NCBI RefSeq assembly: GCF_016862455.1
Contig: NZ_BOMZ01000001.1
Coordinates: forward strand, 40,038-104,037
From: Actinoplanes utahensis
GTDB lineage: Bacteria; Actinomycetota; Actinomycetes; Mycobacteriales; Micromonosporaceae
Reading direction: 5' to 3'
Length of the DNA stretch: 64,000 nt
Shown here: positions 25,950 to 34,329 of the stretch, piece after piece
How the letters are laid out: every line of letters begins with the position of its first letter
Numbering within the stretch: position 1 is the first letter of the stretch
Notes under the pieces: model-generated
Told to the model about the DNA's origin: nothing
Databases searched by the model: none
What the model saw: only the letters and a program-made list of their open reading frames with translations
Made by a program: the position numbers and the translations under genes

Positions 25950-27110
25950 TCAGCCGGCGTCCGGCGCCACCAGGGCCGGAAGCTTGCGCTCGAAGAGACG
26001 GGCGAACGTCAGGCTGGGCAGCACCCTGGTCGGCGGCCACGACCGTACGGCGATGTCGTGGCCCCAGTCGGCGGCTCGCAGCCGCTGGTTCGGCGTGCCA
26101 TGGTGGCCGACGTCGTCGAAGGCGCAGTCGCCGATGTTGTAGAAGGTCTGCAGTGTCTTGCGGACCCGGTTCCAGCGCAGGTTCTCGCCGCGTTTGTGGG
26201 ACGCCCAGTAGGTGCTGAACGCATCGGCCATGAGTTCGGTGCGGCGGGTGGCCTCCGGGCCGGGGAGCGGCGACGCGAAGAGATCGCGCTCGAACTGGAT
26301 GTGGTGGCCGTACTCATGGCCGAGGATGGCGTTCGGCGCGACGTCGGACAGGCCGATGGCCCGGAACCCGTCGAGCATGCCGTCACCCATGATGATCTTG
26401 TCGGTGGGGATGCCGGCGCCCGGGAACTCCTGGCCGTCAGCGGTGAAGGCGAACGCGTTGAACGTGAAGATCGGGTGGTTGCCGTAGTCGTACTTCGGCT
26501 GGTCGACGATCGCGGCGAGAGCGGCGGCGGCCTCGGCCGCCTCGGCCTCGGGAAGTTCGAGGACGAACTGGAGGACACGGGTCATGCGGGGTACGTCCCG
26601 CAGCGTGCCGCCGTGCGCCGGCACCATCTCGATGTCGCGTCCGTCGATGTCCCAGAACCGCTGGAGATTGCCGAACGAGCGCTGGAGCTTGCCGGTGTAC
26701 TCGCCGTCGGCACCGAAGTAGCGGCCCGCGGCCGGCTCCGGGAACAGCAGGGCGTCGTAGAAGACCAGATTGAGCAGGATGACCACGAGGACGTTCTCGA
26801 AGTCCTCCGGTGTCCAGTCGGCGACGCTCGCCTCCAGCCAGGTGGTGAGTTCGGTGGTGCCGCACTCGTAGTCGTCCGGATCGATGACGGCTTCGGCGAT
26901 GTCTCGCGGGTCGCCCTCGGACACGTCGAGCCGCGCGTCGAGCGCCGCGAGACGGGCTCGGTAGTCGTCGGGCAGCAGAGCGGTGATCCGGGCGCGCAGC
27001 TGGCGGTCCCGTTCGGGGGCGCCGGCCGAGACCGGCGCCACCACGAGAACGGACATGCCGATGGTCAGAGCCGCGCTCAGCGCCATCAGCCAGGACAGAT
27101 ATCTTCGCAT
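25950..27110 (-). CDS. Secreted zinc metalloprotease (HEYGHH)
   Basis: A 386-residue exported protein with signal peptide MRRYLSWLMALSAALTIGMS to VSAGA. ILGHEYGHHIQFERD near residue 262 is an HExxH zinc site, and ELMADAFSTYWASHK about 25 residues later supplies the likely third ligand, as in putative neutral zinc metallopeptidases. The N-terminal half has acidic helical segments with no known domain. It is transcribed in the same direction as the glycosyltransferase, with an 87-bp gap. The substrate is unknown. Confidence 0.82.
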   Translation of the reverse strand: MRRYLSWLMALSAALTIGMSVLVVAPVSAGAPERDRQLRARITALLPDDYRARLAALDARLDVSEGDPRDIAEAVIDPDDYECGTTELTTWLEASVADWTPEDFENVLVVILLNLVFYDALLFPEPAAGRYFGADGEYTGKLQRSFGNLQRFWDIDGRDIEMVPAHGGTLRDVPRMTRVLQFVLELPEAEAAEAAAALAAIVDQPKYDYGNHPIFTFNAFAFTADGQEFPGAGIPTDKIIMGDGMLDGFRAIGLSDVAPNAILGHEYGHHIQFERDLFASPLPGPEATRRTELMADAFSTYWASHKRGENLRWNRVRKTLQTFYNIGDCAFDDVGHHGTPNQRLRAADWGHDIAVRSWPPTRVLPSLTFARLFERKLPALVAPDAG

Positions 27111-27334
27111 CGATCCCCCAGGTCGGTCGGAGACGCCAACCTATCGCCATTCGTCAATGGCGTCCGATGCGGATCTCTCTGCCTGTCGGTCGTCAGGTGC
27201 GATGCGGCCGGGGGCGGGCGGGGGCGGCGACCATGGTCACGGGATGGTAACGGCGCCGGCGGACGCCGGGCCGGGGCCGGGTGATCAAGATGAGTAGACT
27301 CCCCGGCGCGAAGGCAGAGGGGGACGAGATCCAG

Positions 27335-28909
27335 ATGAGCATGCCGCTGCGCCCCGGGGACCCGGCGGCCCTCGGGCGGTACGAGCTGGTGGGCCGTCTC
27401 GGCGAAGGCGGCATGGGGGCCGTCTACCTGGGACGCGACAGTGACGGCGGGCGGCTCGTCGCGATCAAGATGGTCCGTCCGGAGTTCGCGCACGAGACCG
27501 AGTTCCGGGGACGGTTCCGCAGTGAGGTGAACCGGGCCAAGCAGGTGCCGTCGTTCTCCACCGCGGAGGTCCTCGACGCGGACCCCGACCACGAGCCGCC
27601 GTACCTGGTGGTGGAGTACGTCGACGGCCCCAGCCTGGCCATGGAGATCCGCGAACGCGGGCCGCTGTCCGGGGCGGCGCTGCAGAGCGTGGCGGTCGGG
27701 ATCGCGACGGCGCTGACCGCGATCCACGGGGCCGGGGTGATCCACCGGGACCTGAAACCGGGCAACGTGCTCTTCGCCCGCGGCGGCATCAAGGTGATCG
27801 ACTTCGGGATCGCCCGGGCGTTCGAGGCGACCAGCCAGCACACCCGCACCGATCAGATGGTCGGGACGGTGTCCTACATGGCGCCGGAACGGTTCGATCC
27901 GGTTGACGGGCGACCGGTCACGGCGGCCGCCGACATCTTCGCCTGGGGTGCCGTGATGGTGTTCGCGGCGACCGGCCGGACCCCGTTCGCCGCCGATTCG
28001 GCGGCGGCGACCGCGATGCGCATCCTCACCCAGGAACCGAACCTGACCGGTGTGCCGGAGCCACTGCGCGGCCTGGTCGAACGAACCCTGGCCAAGGAAC
28101 CGGGGGACCGCCCGACCGCCCGCGAGCTGCTGGACGCGCTGCTGGCGGGCGAGGCGCCCCGCCCGGCGGCGATCACCGCCCCGGCAGCGGAGGCGACGCC
28201 GGTCCGGCCGGAGGAGACCGCCGCGGACGTGACGCCGGTCCCGGTAGGAAGGGCACGGCGTGGGCGTACGACCACCCTGATCGCCGCCGCGGCCGCCGTC
28301 CTCGCCGCAGCCGGTGTCGGCGCCGCGATCCGTTTCCTGCCGAACGAAGGCCAGGAGGCCGCCGGGCCGGGGCCGGGCAGCAGCGCGAGCCTCGCCCCCA
28401 GGCCGTCGGTGACCACCAAGGTGCTGACGGCCGCCGAGAAGCTCGACGGGATCCGGCGTGGCCAGCGCAAGACGCTCATCCACGTCGCCGAGATCAACAA
28501 GGATCTCGCCCTGGACGACAACGACTACGAGATTCAGGCCGGCGACGGCACCGGCGCGCGGTCGGAGTTCACACTGATTCCGATGGGCACGGGTTTCCTG
28601 ATCAGGTCGCTGCAGGACCCGAAGGCCGCCGAGGAGGAGAACTGCCTCGGGGTGCAACTCGACCCCGACGCCTCGGCGGACGTGGTGCGGGCCGAGTGTT
28701 TCCTCAGCGTCGGCACCCTGTTCCAGATCGAGCAGACCGGGCGGAAGGACGACCGGGGCCGGCCGACCTTCACCATCTCCAGCGAGAAATACGGGTTCCT
28801 GCAGTGGAACGGCGAGAAGTTCTACGTGGAGCTGCTGGGCGACGCCCCACCGGCGTCGACGTTCAGTTTCGTCGACCGTGGGCCGCTGCCCAGCGCCTCG
28901 CCCAGCTGA
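27335..28909 (+). CDS. Membrane Ser/Thr protein kinase (PknB-like)
   Basis: A 524-residue receptor-like kinase. ATG 27335 (MSMPLRPGDP) is chosen over the longer 27281 start. The kinase domain (about 14-280) has GRLGEGGMGAVYLG, VAIKMV, IHRDLKPGNV, DFGIARA and MAPERF, all catalytic motifs intact. A single membrane helix (TTTLIAAAAAVLAAAGVGAAI, about residues 310-330) leads to an extracellular domain of about 190 residues with no PASTA repeat and two cysteines (ENCLGVQL, AECFLSV). A ricin-like or novel sensor fold is possible. It converges on a lipoprotein gene with a 3-bp gap. Confidence 0.93.
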   Translation: MSMPLRPGDPAALGRYELVGRLGEGGMGAVYLGRDSDGGRLVAIKMVRPEFAHETEFRGRFRSEVNRAKQVPSFSTAEVLDADPDHEPPYLVVEYVDGPSLAMEIRERGPLSGAALQSVAVGIATALTAIHGAGVIHRDLKPGNVLFARGGIKVIDFGIARAFEATSQHTRTDQMVGTVSYMAPERFDPVDGRPVTAAADIFAWGAVMVFAATGRTPFAADSAAATAMRILTQEPNLTGVPEPLRGLVERTLAKEPGDRPTARELLDALLAGEAPRPAAITAPAAEATPVRPEETAADVTPVPVGRARRGRTTTLIAAAAAVLAAAGVGAAIRFLPNEGQEAAGPGPGSSASLAPRPSVTTKVLTAAEKLDGIRRGQRKTLIHVAEINKDLALDDNDYEIQAGDGTGARSEFTLIPMGTGFLIRSLQDPKAAEEENCLGVQLDPDASADVVRAECFLSVGTLFQIEQTGRKDDRGRPTFTISSEKYGFLQWNGEKFYVELLGDAPPASTFSFVDRGPLPSASPS

Positions 28910-28912
28910 GCG

Positions 28913-29341
28913 TCAGAACTCGTCGACGCGGCCGGACTGGTCCAGGCAGATCGTGTCGATGGCGAGTTTGACCAGTTCGCGGGCGGTGGCCTGGTCGGTG
29001 GCCTCGGCGTCGAGGGTGCCCAGGGTGCGGGTGGTCGCCACGATCACGTCGGCCTTCCCACCGGCGGCCAGGTCGTCGCAGGCGGTGTCGCCGATCGCCC
29101 GGATCTCCTGGTCGGTGCGCCCGGCCGCCACCGCGGGCAGCTCGGTCTTCACCACCGTCACGAACCGGTCCGCCGGCTTCGTGGTCGCCTTGGTGGTCGG
29201 CTTCGTCGTCGTCTTGGTGACCGTCTTCGTGGTCGACGTCCGATTCGGCTTGTTCTTGGAGGTCGACGACGTGCCACCGCTGCATCCGGTCAGCGCGCAC
29301 ACCGTCACCGTGACGGCCAGAATCGACCATCGTTTCCACAT
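28913..29341 (-). CDS. Lipoprotein with Thr/Lys-rich linker (DUF732-like)
   Basis: A 142-residue surface lipoprotein. The signal peptide ends in the lipobox LTGC at residues 17-20. A 35-residue linker rich in Thr and Lys (KTVTKTTTKPTTKATTK) spaces it from the wall. The folded part has two cysteines (DTACDDL and DTICLDQ), as in DUF732 proteins. The adjacent kinase is convergent, so they do not share an operon. Confidence 0.85.
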   Translation of the reverse strand: MWKRWSILAVTVTVCALTGCSGGTSSTSKNKPNRTSTTKTVTKTTTKPTTKATTKPADRFVTVVKTELPAVAAGRTDQEIRAIGDTACDDLAAGGKADVIVATTRTLGTLDAEATDQATARELVKLAIDTICLDQSGRVDEF

Positions 29342-29419
29342 CGTTCCACTCCCCGTCAGTCAAGATCCATCAAGAGAGTAGTCGACACGCACAAATGGAT
29401 ATACGGTAGAAAGTTGAGC

Positions 29420-30379
29420 ATGTCGATCCCAGTGCTCGAGGACGTCATCGAACCGGCGGCGGTGCGGGCGGCCCGCTGGACCGCCTGGCTGGCCCTGGCC
29501 GGTGCGTTGGTGCAGTTCGGAGCCATGCTCGGCGCCTTCGTCACGCAGGCGCTGAGCCCGTCGATCGGCGGGGCGGCGAGCGCGCCCGGCGAGAGTGTCA
29601 TCTTCCTGACCGTGGTCGGCGTCATCCTGGCGATCCCGCCGTTGGTGGCGTTCGCGGCGATCCGGGCGGCGAACGGGCGTCCCGCCGGGCGTTCGGTGCT
29701 GTGGACGTTCGGCCCGCTCGCCGTGGCGCTGAGCGTGCTGATGCTCGTCGGCGCGGTGGATCAGCTGTCGCATTCGTGGAACCGGATCGGGCCGATCTAC
29801 CTGATGCTGGTTCTGGTGCCGGTCGGGACGGTGCTGTTCACTCTGCCGATCACCGTGTCGGCGCTGCTGTGGCTGCTGCCGGCGGCCCGGGCGGATCTCG
29901 CGGAGTACCGCGACTACGACCGGGGCAGCCTCGGCCGGAGTCTGGTCTCCGCCGCGGCGGGGCTGCTCGGCGGGACGGTTCTGTTCGCGGTCGCCACCGC
30001 GGTGCTGATGAGTTTCGCGCCGCAGGAGATTCCGGTCAGTGACCTCACCCGTGCCACGGTGGCCGCCGGAGTGACGGCTGTCGCCGGGATCCTGCTGCTC
30101 GGCGGGGTGGTGCTGACCCGGCTGACCGGGCGGTGGGCGCTGCGCGCGATCGCGTACGGGGCCGGCATGCTGCTGCTGGTGTGGCAGTTCGCGGCGGTCA
30201 CCATGGTCGCGCTGGGGGTGCGGGCGGCCGCCGGGGACAGCGCGGTCTTCTACACCTGGACCGGCGTGGTGATCTTCTCGCTCGGGGCGGTTCTGCACCT
30301 GGTCGCGCAGTTGCTGCTGGCCATGCCGTCGGTCTCCACCTGGCTGGCCGATTGTTTAGAGGCCCGGACCGGTGGCTAA
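29420..30379 (+). CDS. Polytopic membrane protein, function unknown
   Basis: A 319-residue protein with eight to nine hydrophobic helices (WLALAGALVQFGAMLG through FSLGAVLHLVAQLLLAMPS) and no recognised family motif. ATG 29420 is chosen; a TTG two codons earlier is also possible. A TTA leucine codon, rare here, lies near the end (30356). It is 11 bp from the flavoprotein gene and probably co-transcribed with it. Confidence 0.75.
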   Translation: MSIPVLEDVIEPAAVRAARWTAWLALAGALVQFGAMLGAFVTQALSPSIGGAASAPGESVIFLTVVGVILAIPPLVAFAAIRAANGRPAGRSVLWTFGPLAVALSVLMLVGAVDQLSHSWNRIGPIYLMLVLVPVGTVLFTLPITVSALLWLLPAARADLAEYRDYDRGSLGRSLVSAAAGLLGGTVLFAVATAVLMSFAPQEIPVSDLTRATVAAGVTAVAGILLLGGVVLTRLTGRWALRAIAYGAGMLLLVWQFAAVTMVALGVRAAAGDSAVFYTWTGVVIFSLGAVLHLVAQLLLAMPSVSTWLADCLEARTGG

Positions 30380-30390
30380 ACCGTCGGGGC

Positions 30391-31980
30391 ATGGGTCGAG
30401 GTTTACGGGCGGCCGCGGCCGCCGCTGTGTCCGCGGTGACAGCCGTCGCCGTACGGGATCTGCTCCAGCGCGATCATGCTCTGCTGCGCAACTTCCCGGT
30501 GATCGGGCACGGCCGCTATCTGATCGAGGCGATCGGGCCGGAGCTGCGGCAGTACGTGGTGGCGGCCAACGACGAGGAGCGCCCGTTCACCCGGGACCAG
30601 CGGCGCTGGGTGTACGCGTCGGCGAAGAGGGAGAACAACTACTTCGGCTTCGGTACGGACAACGACATCGAGTACACGGCCGGATATCCGATCATCAAGC
30701 ACCGCACGTTCGGCCGGGCGGTGCCCCGCTCGAACCCCTCCGCCGGTTACGAGGCGGACGTGCCGTGCGCGAAGGTTCTCGGCGCCGCGCGGGGCCGGGC
30801 GAAGGCGTTCCGCCCGGGTTCGGTGGTCAACATCTCCGGGATGAGTTTCGGGTCGCTGTCCGGCGCGGCCGTGGAGGCGCTGAACCGGGGCGCCGCCCTG
30901 GCCGGCTGTCTGCACAACACCGGTGAGGGCGGGCTGTCGCCGTACCATCGGCACGGCGGTGAGCTGGTCTTCCAGATCGGCACCTCGTATTTCGGCTGCC
31001 GTGACGAACAGGGCCGCTTCGATCTGGGGCGGCTCAAGGACCTGGTCGCGGCCCACCCGATCCGCGCTCTGGAGATCAAACTGAGTCAGGGCGCCAAGCC
31101 GAGCCTCGGTGGCCTGCTGCCCGGCGCGAAGGTGTCCCCGGAGATCGCCGCCACCCGGGGCATCGCGGAGGGCGCCGACTGTGTCAGCCCGTCGCGGCAC
31201 GCCGAGTTCCACGACACCGACAGCCTGCTCGACTGGGTGGAACTGCTGGCCGCCGAGACCGGGCTGCCGGTCGGCATCAAGTCGGCCGTCGGCGACCTGG
31301 ACTTCTGGGAAGAGCTGACCGACCTGATGCGGAGCACCGGCCGCGGCGTCGACTTCGTGACCGTCGACGGCGGCGAGGGCGGCACCGGCGCCGCCCCGCT
31401 GATCTTCACCGACAGCGTGTCGCTGCCGTTCCAGGTCGGGTTCGCCCGGATCTACCGGATGTTCGCCGAACGCGGCCTGCACGAGGACGTCGTCTTCATC
31501 GGCTCCGGCAAGCTCGGCCTGCCGGACAACGCCATCGTGGCGTTCGCACTCGGCTGCGACATGGTCGGCGTGGCCCGCGAGGCGATGCTGTCGATCGGCT
31601 GCATCCAGGCGCAGAAATGCCACACCGACACCTGCCCGACCGGTGTCGCCACCCAGAACAAGTGGCTGACCAGGGGCCTCGACCCGGCGCTGAAATCGGT
31701 GCGGGCCGCCAACTACATCAAGACGCTGCGGCGCGACCTGCTCAAGGTCGCCGAGGCGTGCGGGGTGGAGCATCCGGGTCTGATCGACACCGGCGCGATC
31801 GAGATCCTCGACGGCCGGACCGCTTCGACACCCCTGGATCAGGTGTACGGCTACCAGCCCGGCTGGGGCCTCCCGTCGAAGGCCGACCGCGAGGCGATCG
31901 TCGAACTGATGACCGCGGCGGAGCCGCAGGGTGGCAGCGCTCCCCCGTCGGCGTCAGCGTTCCGCGCCGATCGGCCCTGA
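30391..31980 (+). CDS. FMN-binding glutamate synthase-like flavoprotein
   Basis: A 529-residue protein matching the synthase domain of glutamate synthase (GltB-like, PF01645) without the amidotransferase. An N-terminal hydrophobic segment (LRAAAAAAVSAVTAVAV) may anchor it. Key parts are NISGMSFGSLSGAAVEALNRGA, NTGEGGLSPYH, IKLSQGAKPSLGG, FVTVDGGEGGTGAAP and the iron-sulfur cluster motif CIQAQKCHTDTCPTGVATQ near residue 404. Stand-alone versions have uncertain partners and may not make glutamate. Its 3' end overlaps the convergent TetR gene by 27 bp. Confidence 0.9.
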   Translation: MGRGLRAAAAAAVSAVTAVAVRDLLQRDHALLRNFPVIGHGRYLIEAIGPELRQYVVAANDEERPFTRDQRRWVYASAKRENNYFGFGTDNDIEYTAGYPIIKHRTFGRAVPRSNPSAGYEADVPCAKVLGAARGRAKAFRPGSVVNISGMSFGSLSGAAVEALNRGAALAGCLHNTGEGGLSPYHRHGGELVFQIGTSYFGCRDEQGRFDLGRLKDLVAAHPIRALEIKLSQGAKPSLGGLLPGAKVSPEIAATRGIAEGADCVSPSRHAEFHDTDSLLDWVELLAAETGLPVGIKSAVGDLDFWEELTDLMRSTGRGVDFVTVDGGEGGTGAAPLIFTDSVSLPFQVGFARIYRMFAERGLHEDVVFIGSGKLGLPDNAIVAFALGCDMVGVAREAMLSIGCIQAQKCHTDTCPTGVATQNKWLTRGLDPALKSVRAANYIKTLRRDLLKVAEACGVEHPGLIDTGAIEILDGRTASTPLDQVYGYQPGWGLPSKADREAIVELMTAAEPQGGSAPPSASAFRADRP

Positions 31981-32577
31981 TCCGGCCAGGTTGTCCAGCC
32001 AGCGGCGGAGCGCCTGCCTCAGGCGCTCCGCCGGCATCGACTCCGGGCTGAGCGCGACCGCCTGGGCGAGCCCGTCCACCAGGGCGAGAAGCTCCAGGGC
32101 GGTCGCCTCCACATCGACGCCGGGTGGCGCCTGGCCGGCGTCGCGCAGCGCGATGATCGCCTCGCGGGTCAACCGCACGGCCTGGGCCCGGTCGTCGGCG
32201 GCGAGCACGGCCAGCTCGGGGTCGAGGCGGGACTGGATCAGGAACTCCAGCCGGACCTGCTCCTCGGTGATCTGCTCCGGGTTCACCGGCAGCAGCGCCC
32301 AGAGCGCCTCCTCGATCTGCTCCCGCAGCGGCAGCGCCGGGTCGATGCGGGTCAGCCGCTGTTCGTAGCGTTCCAGGATCAGCTCGAACGCGTACCGCTG
32401 CAGGCCTCTCTGCTCCTTGAAGTAGTGCCGCAGCGAGCCGGTGGACAATCCGGCCTCCTCGGCGACGGCGCGCACCGAGGCGCCGGCCAGGCCGGAACGC
32501 TTGACGACCCGCCAGACCGCCTGGCCGACGGCGTTGCGGCGTTCCACGGGATCGACGAATCTCGGCATGCCCGTCAT
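31954..32577 (-). CDS. TetR-family repressor
   Basis: A 207-residue regulator with an N-terminal helix-turn-helix (AVWRVVKRSGLAGASVRAVAEEAGLSTGSLRHYF, about residues 18-55) and a helical ligand domain. ATG 32577 or ATG 32568 may start it; GGGGTAGG precedes. It is divergent from an MFS exporter with a long palindrome between them, the classic arrangement of a repressor controlling a drug exporter and itself. Confidence 0.92.
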   Translation of the reverse strand: MTGMPRFVDPVERRNAVGQAVWRVVKRSGLAGASVRAVAEEAGLSTGSLRHYFKEQRGLQRYAFELILERYEQRLTRIDPALPLREQIEEALWALLPVNPEQITEEQVRLEFLIQSRLDPELAVLAADDRAQAVRLTREAIIALRDAGQAPPGVDVEATALELLALVDGLAQAVALSPESMPAERLRQALRRWLDNLAGSGPIGAER

Positions 32578-32590
32578 CCTACCCCTTTAC

Positions 32591-32620
32591 TGACACGGTC
32601 GTACTAGTACACTCGTGTCA
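32591..32620. promoter_or_regulatory. TetR operator overlapping the MFS promoter and start codon
   Basis: A 30-bp interrupted palindrome: TGACACG and CGTGTCA at the ends, the 10-bp GTACTAGTAC in the centre, and 3-bp spacers. For the MFS gene, TTTACT (32586), a 16-bp spacer and TACACT (32608-32613) form a promoter that ends six bases before ATG 32620, so the transcript is probably leaderless. A bound repressor would cover the -10 region and the start. Confidence 0.8.
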
Positions 32621-34230
32621 TGACGTCCGTACGGGAACGCCGTGCCCTGTCCGCGGCCGTGCTGCTCAGCGGCAGCGGCGAGGTCCTCGACTTCCTGCTG
32701 CCGCTGTTCGCCTCCGCCGCCCTCGACGCCTCCCCCGCCACCACCGGCGCCCTGCTCGCCGCCGAGCTCGCGGTGTCCCTGCTGGCCCGCCCGCTCGCCG
32801 GCGTTCTCGCCGACCGTTTCGAGCGCCGCACCCTCGCCGCCTGCGGGGCCCTGCTCTACGCCGTGGCCTGCACCGGCTACGCCCTGGCCGGCGCTCTTCC
32901 GCCGGCCTTCGCGGCGGCAGTGGTCAGCGGTGTGGGCGGCGCTCTGCTGTGGGTTCCGTTGCGCGCCCTGGTCGGCGAGCGCCTGGCCGAGGACTCCGGC
33001 GTCTTCGCCCGCCTGGTCGCCGCCGAGGAGACCGGCGGCTGGGCCGTCTTCGTCCCGGCCGTCCTCATCGTCGGCCCGCTCGGCTACGGCGGCACCTTCC
33101 TCGCCCTGGCCGCCTGCTGCCTCGCCGCCGCGCTGATCCTGGCCCTGACCCCGCGCCGCGCCGGCCGATCCCCCGCCGCCACCGCCGGCCGATCCCCCGC
33201 CGCCACCGCCGGCCGATCCCCCGCCGCCGCCACCGGCCGATCCCCCGCCGCCACCGCCGGCCGGCCTCTTCCGGTCCGTCGCCTCACGCCCATGCTGTTC
33301 GCCGTGGCCACCACGATGGTCGCCGAGAGCGCGATCGGTGTCCTGCTTCTGCTGCACCTGCAGCGCGAGTTCGGGATGGAGCCCCTCGAGGTGGCGGCGG
33401 TGTTCCTGCCCGGGGCGATCGCGATGAGCATCCTGCCGCCGTACCTGCACCGGCTGGTCGTCCGCTACGGCCGCACCCGCATGCTGGCGATCGCCTCGGT
33501 GGCCAGCGCGTCGTTCGCCGCCGCCCTCGCCACCGCCCCGAACCCGACAGCGATCGCGATCTGCTGGGTCGCCGCCGCGGCCGCCTGGTCGGTGGTCCTG
33601 CCCGTCCAGCAGGCCGTCATCGCCGAGGCTTCCGGGCCGGCCGGCCTGGGCCGCGGCCTCGGCTGGTACGAATCGGCCACCCTGGCCGGCGCGCTGGTCG
33701 GCTCACTGAGCGCCGGCCTGCTCTACCAGACCGGCTCCTGGCCCACCGCCTGCCTGGTGTTCGCCGCCGTCATCCTCGCCGGCGCCGTCACCGTCCCCGC
33801 CGCCATCCGCCACCTCGGCCTCCCCTCCCCCACCTCCCACTCCGCCGCCATCGCCTCCGCCATCGCCTCCCCCACCATCGCCTCCCCCACCATCGCCTCC
33901 CTCACCAAGGCGGGACCGGATGCGCCGGCCCGACAGGACCTCACCGAACCGGATGCGGAGCCCACGAGCGTCAAGAGCCGACGGCGTCTGCTCACCGATC
34001 TGCTGGCGCATGCGGGCCTGTTCGCTGTCGCGCTGCTCGCGGCCCGGACGTTCATCGACGACCTGCCCGTGGCCGGCATCCTCGGCGTCGCGACGGCCGG
34101 CGAGGGCCCCACCGGACTGGCCGGCGGTCTCCTGCGCACCTGGTGGATCATCCTGGTCATCGACATCGTGTGGACGCTGGGCAAAGTGGCCCGCCCGGCA
34201 CGGCGGCAACGAACGCGGGAGCCACGATGA
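32620..34230 (+). CDS. MFS transporter
   Basis: A 536-residue exporter of the major facilitator superfamily with 12 helices predicted from hydrophobicity. LAGVLADRFERRTL after helix 2 is the family loop motif, and LPVQQAVIAEAS falls in the second half. The start at 32620 has no ribosome site because the promoter lies immediately upstream. The central loop is stretched by tandem repeats (33160-33255). A second low-complexity region lies at 33850-33906, before an extra C-terminal pair of helices (LAHAGLFAVALLAAR, TWWIILVIDIVWTLG) that resembles a separate small membrane domain. It is likely repressed by the divergent TetR protein. The substrate is unknown. Confidence 0.9.
   Translation: MTSVRERRALSAAVLLSGSGEVLDFLLPLFASAALDASPATTGALLAAELAVSLLARPLAGVLADRFERRTLAACGALLYAVACTGYALAGALPPAFAAAVVSGVGGALLWVPLRALVGERLAEDSGVFARLVAAEETGGWAVFVPAVLIVGPLGYGGTFLALAACCLAAALILALTPRRAGRSPAATAGRSPAATAGRSPAAATGRSPAATAGRPLPVRRLTPMLFAVATTMVAESAIGVLLLLHLQREFGMEPLEVAAVFLPGAIAMSILPPYLHRLVVRYGRTRMLAIASVASASFAAALATAPNPTAIAICWVAAAAAWSVVLPVQQAVIAEASGPAGLGRGLGWYESATLAGALVGSLSAGLLYQTGSWPTACLVFAAVILAGAVTVPAAIRHLGLPSPTSHSAAIASAIASPTIASPTIASLTKAGPDAPARQDLTEPDAEPTSVKSRRRLLTDLLAHAGLFAVALLAARTFIDDLPVAGILGVATAGEGPTGLAGGLLRTWWIILVIDIVWTLGKVARPARRQRTREPR
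33160..33255 (+). repeat. Four 24-bp tandem repeats inside the MFS gene
   Basis: Four 24-bp units encode AGRSPAAT, AGRSPAAT, AGRSPAAA and TGRSPAAT in the cytoplasmic loop between the two halves of the transporter. Unit length keeps the frame. Unit-number variation between strains is plausible. Confidence 0.9.
33850..33906 (+). repeat. 15-bp tandem repeats inside the MFS gene
   Basis: One 12-bp and three 15-bp units encode IASA, IASPT, IASPT, IASLT ahead of the C-terminal helices. Confidence 0.85.
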
Positions 34231-34329
34231 CCGGCGCCGGGCCGCGCCGCGTCCGGCCCGGTGCCGCGACCCTCGTCCGGCACATCTACTCGGTGGCCAG
34301 AGACGGTCCGATTCGGAAGGATCACGGGC

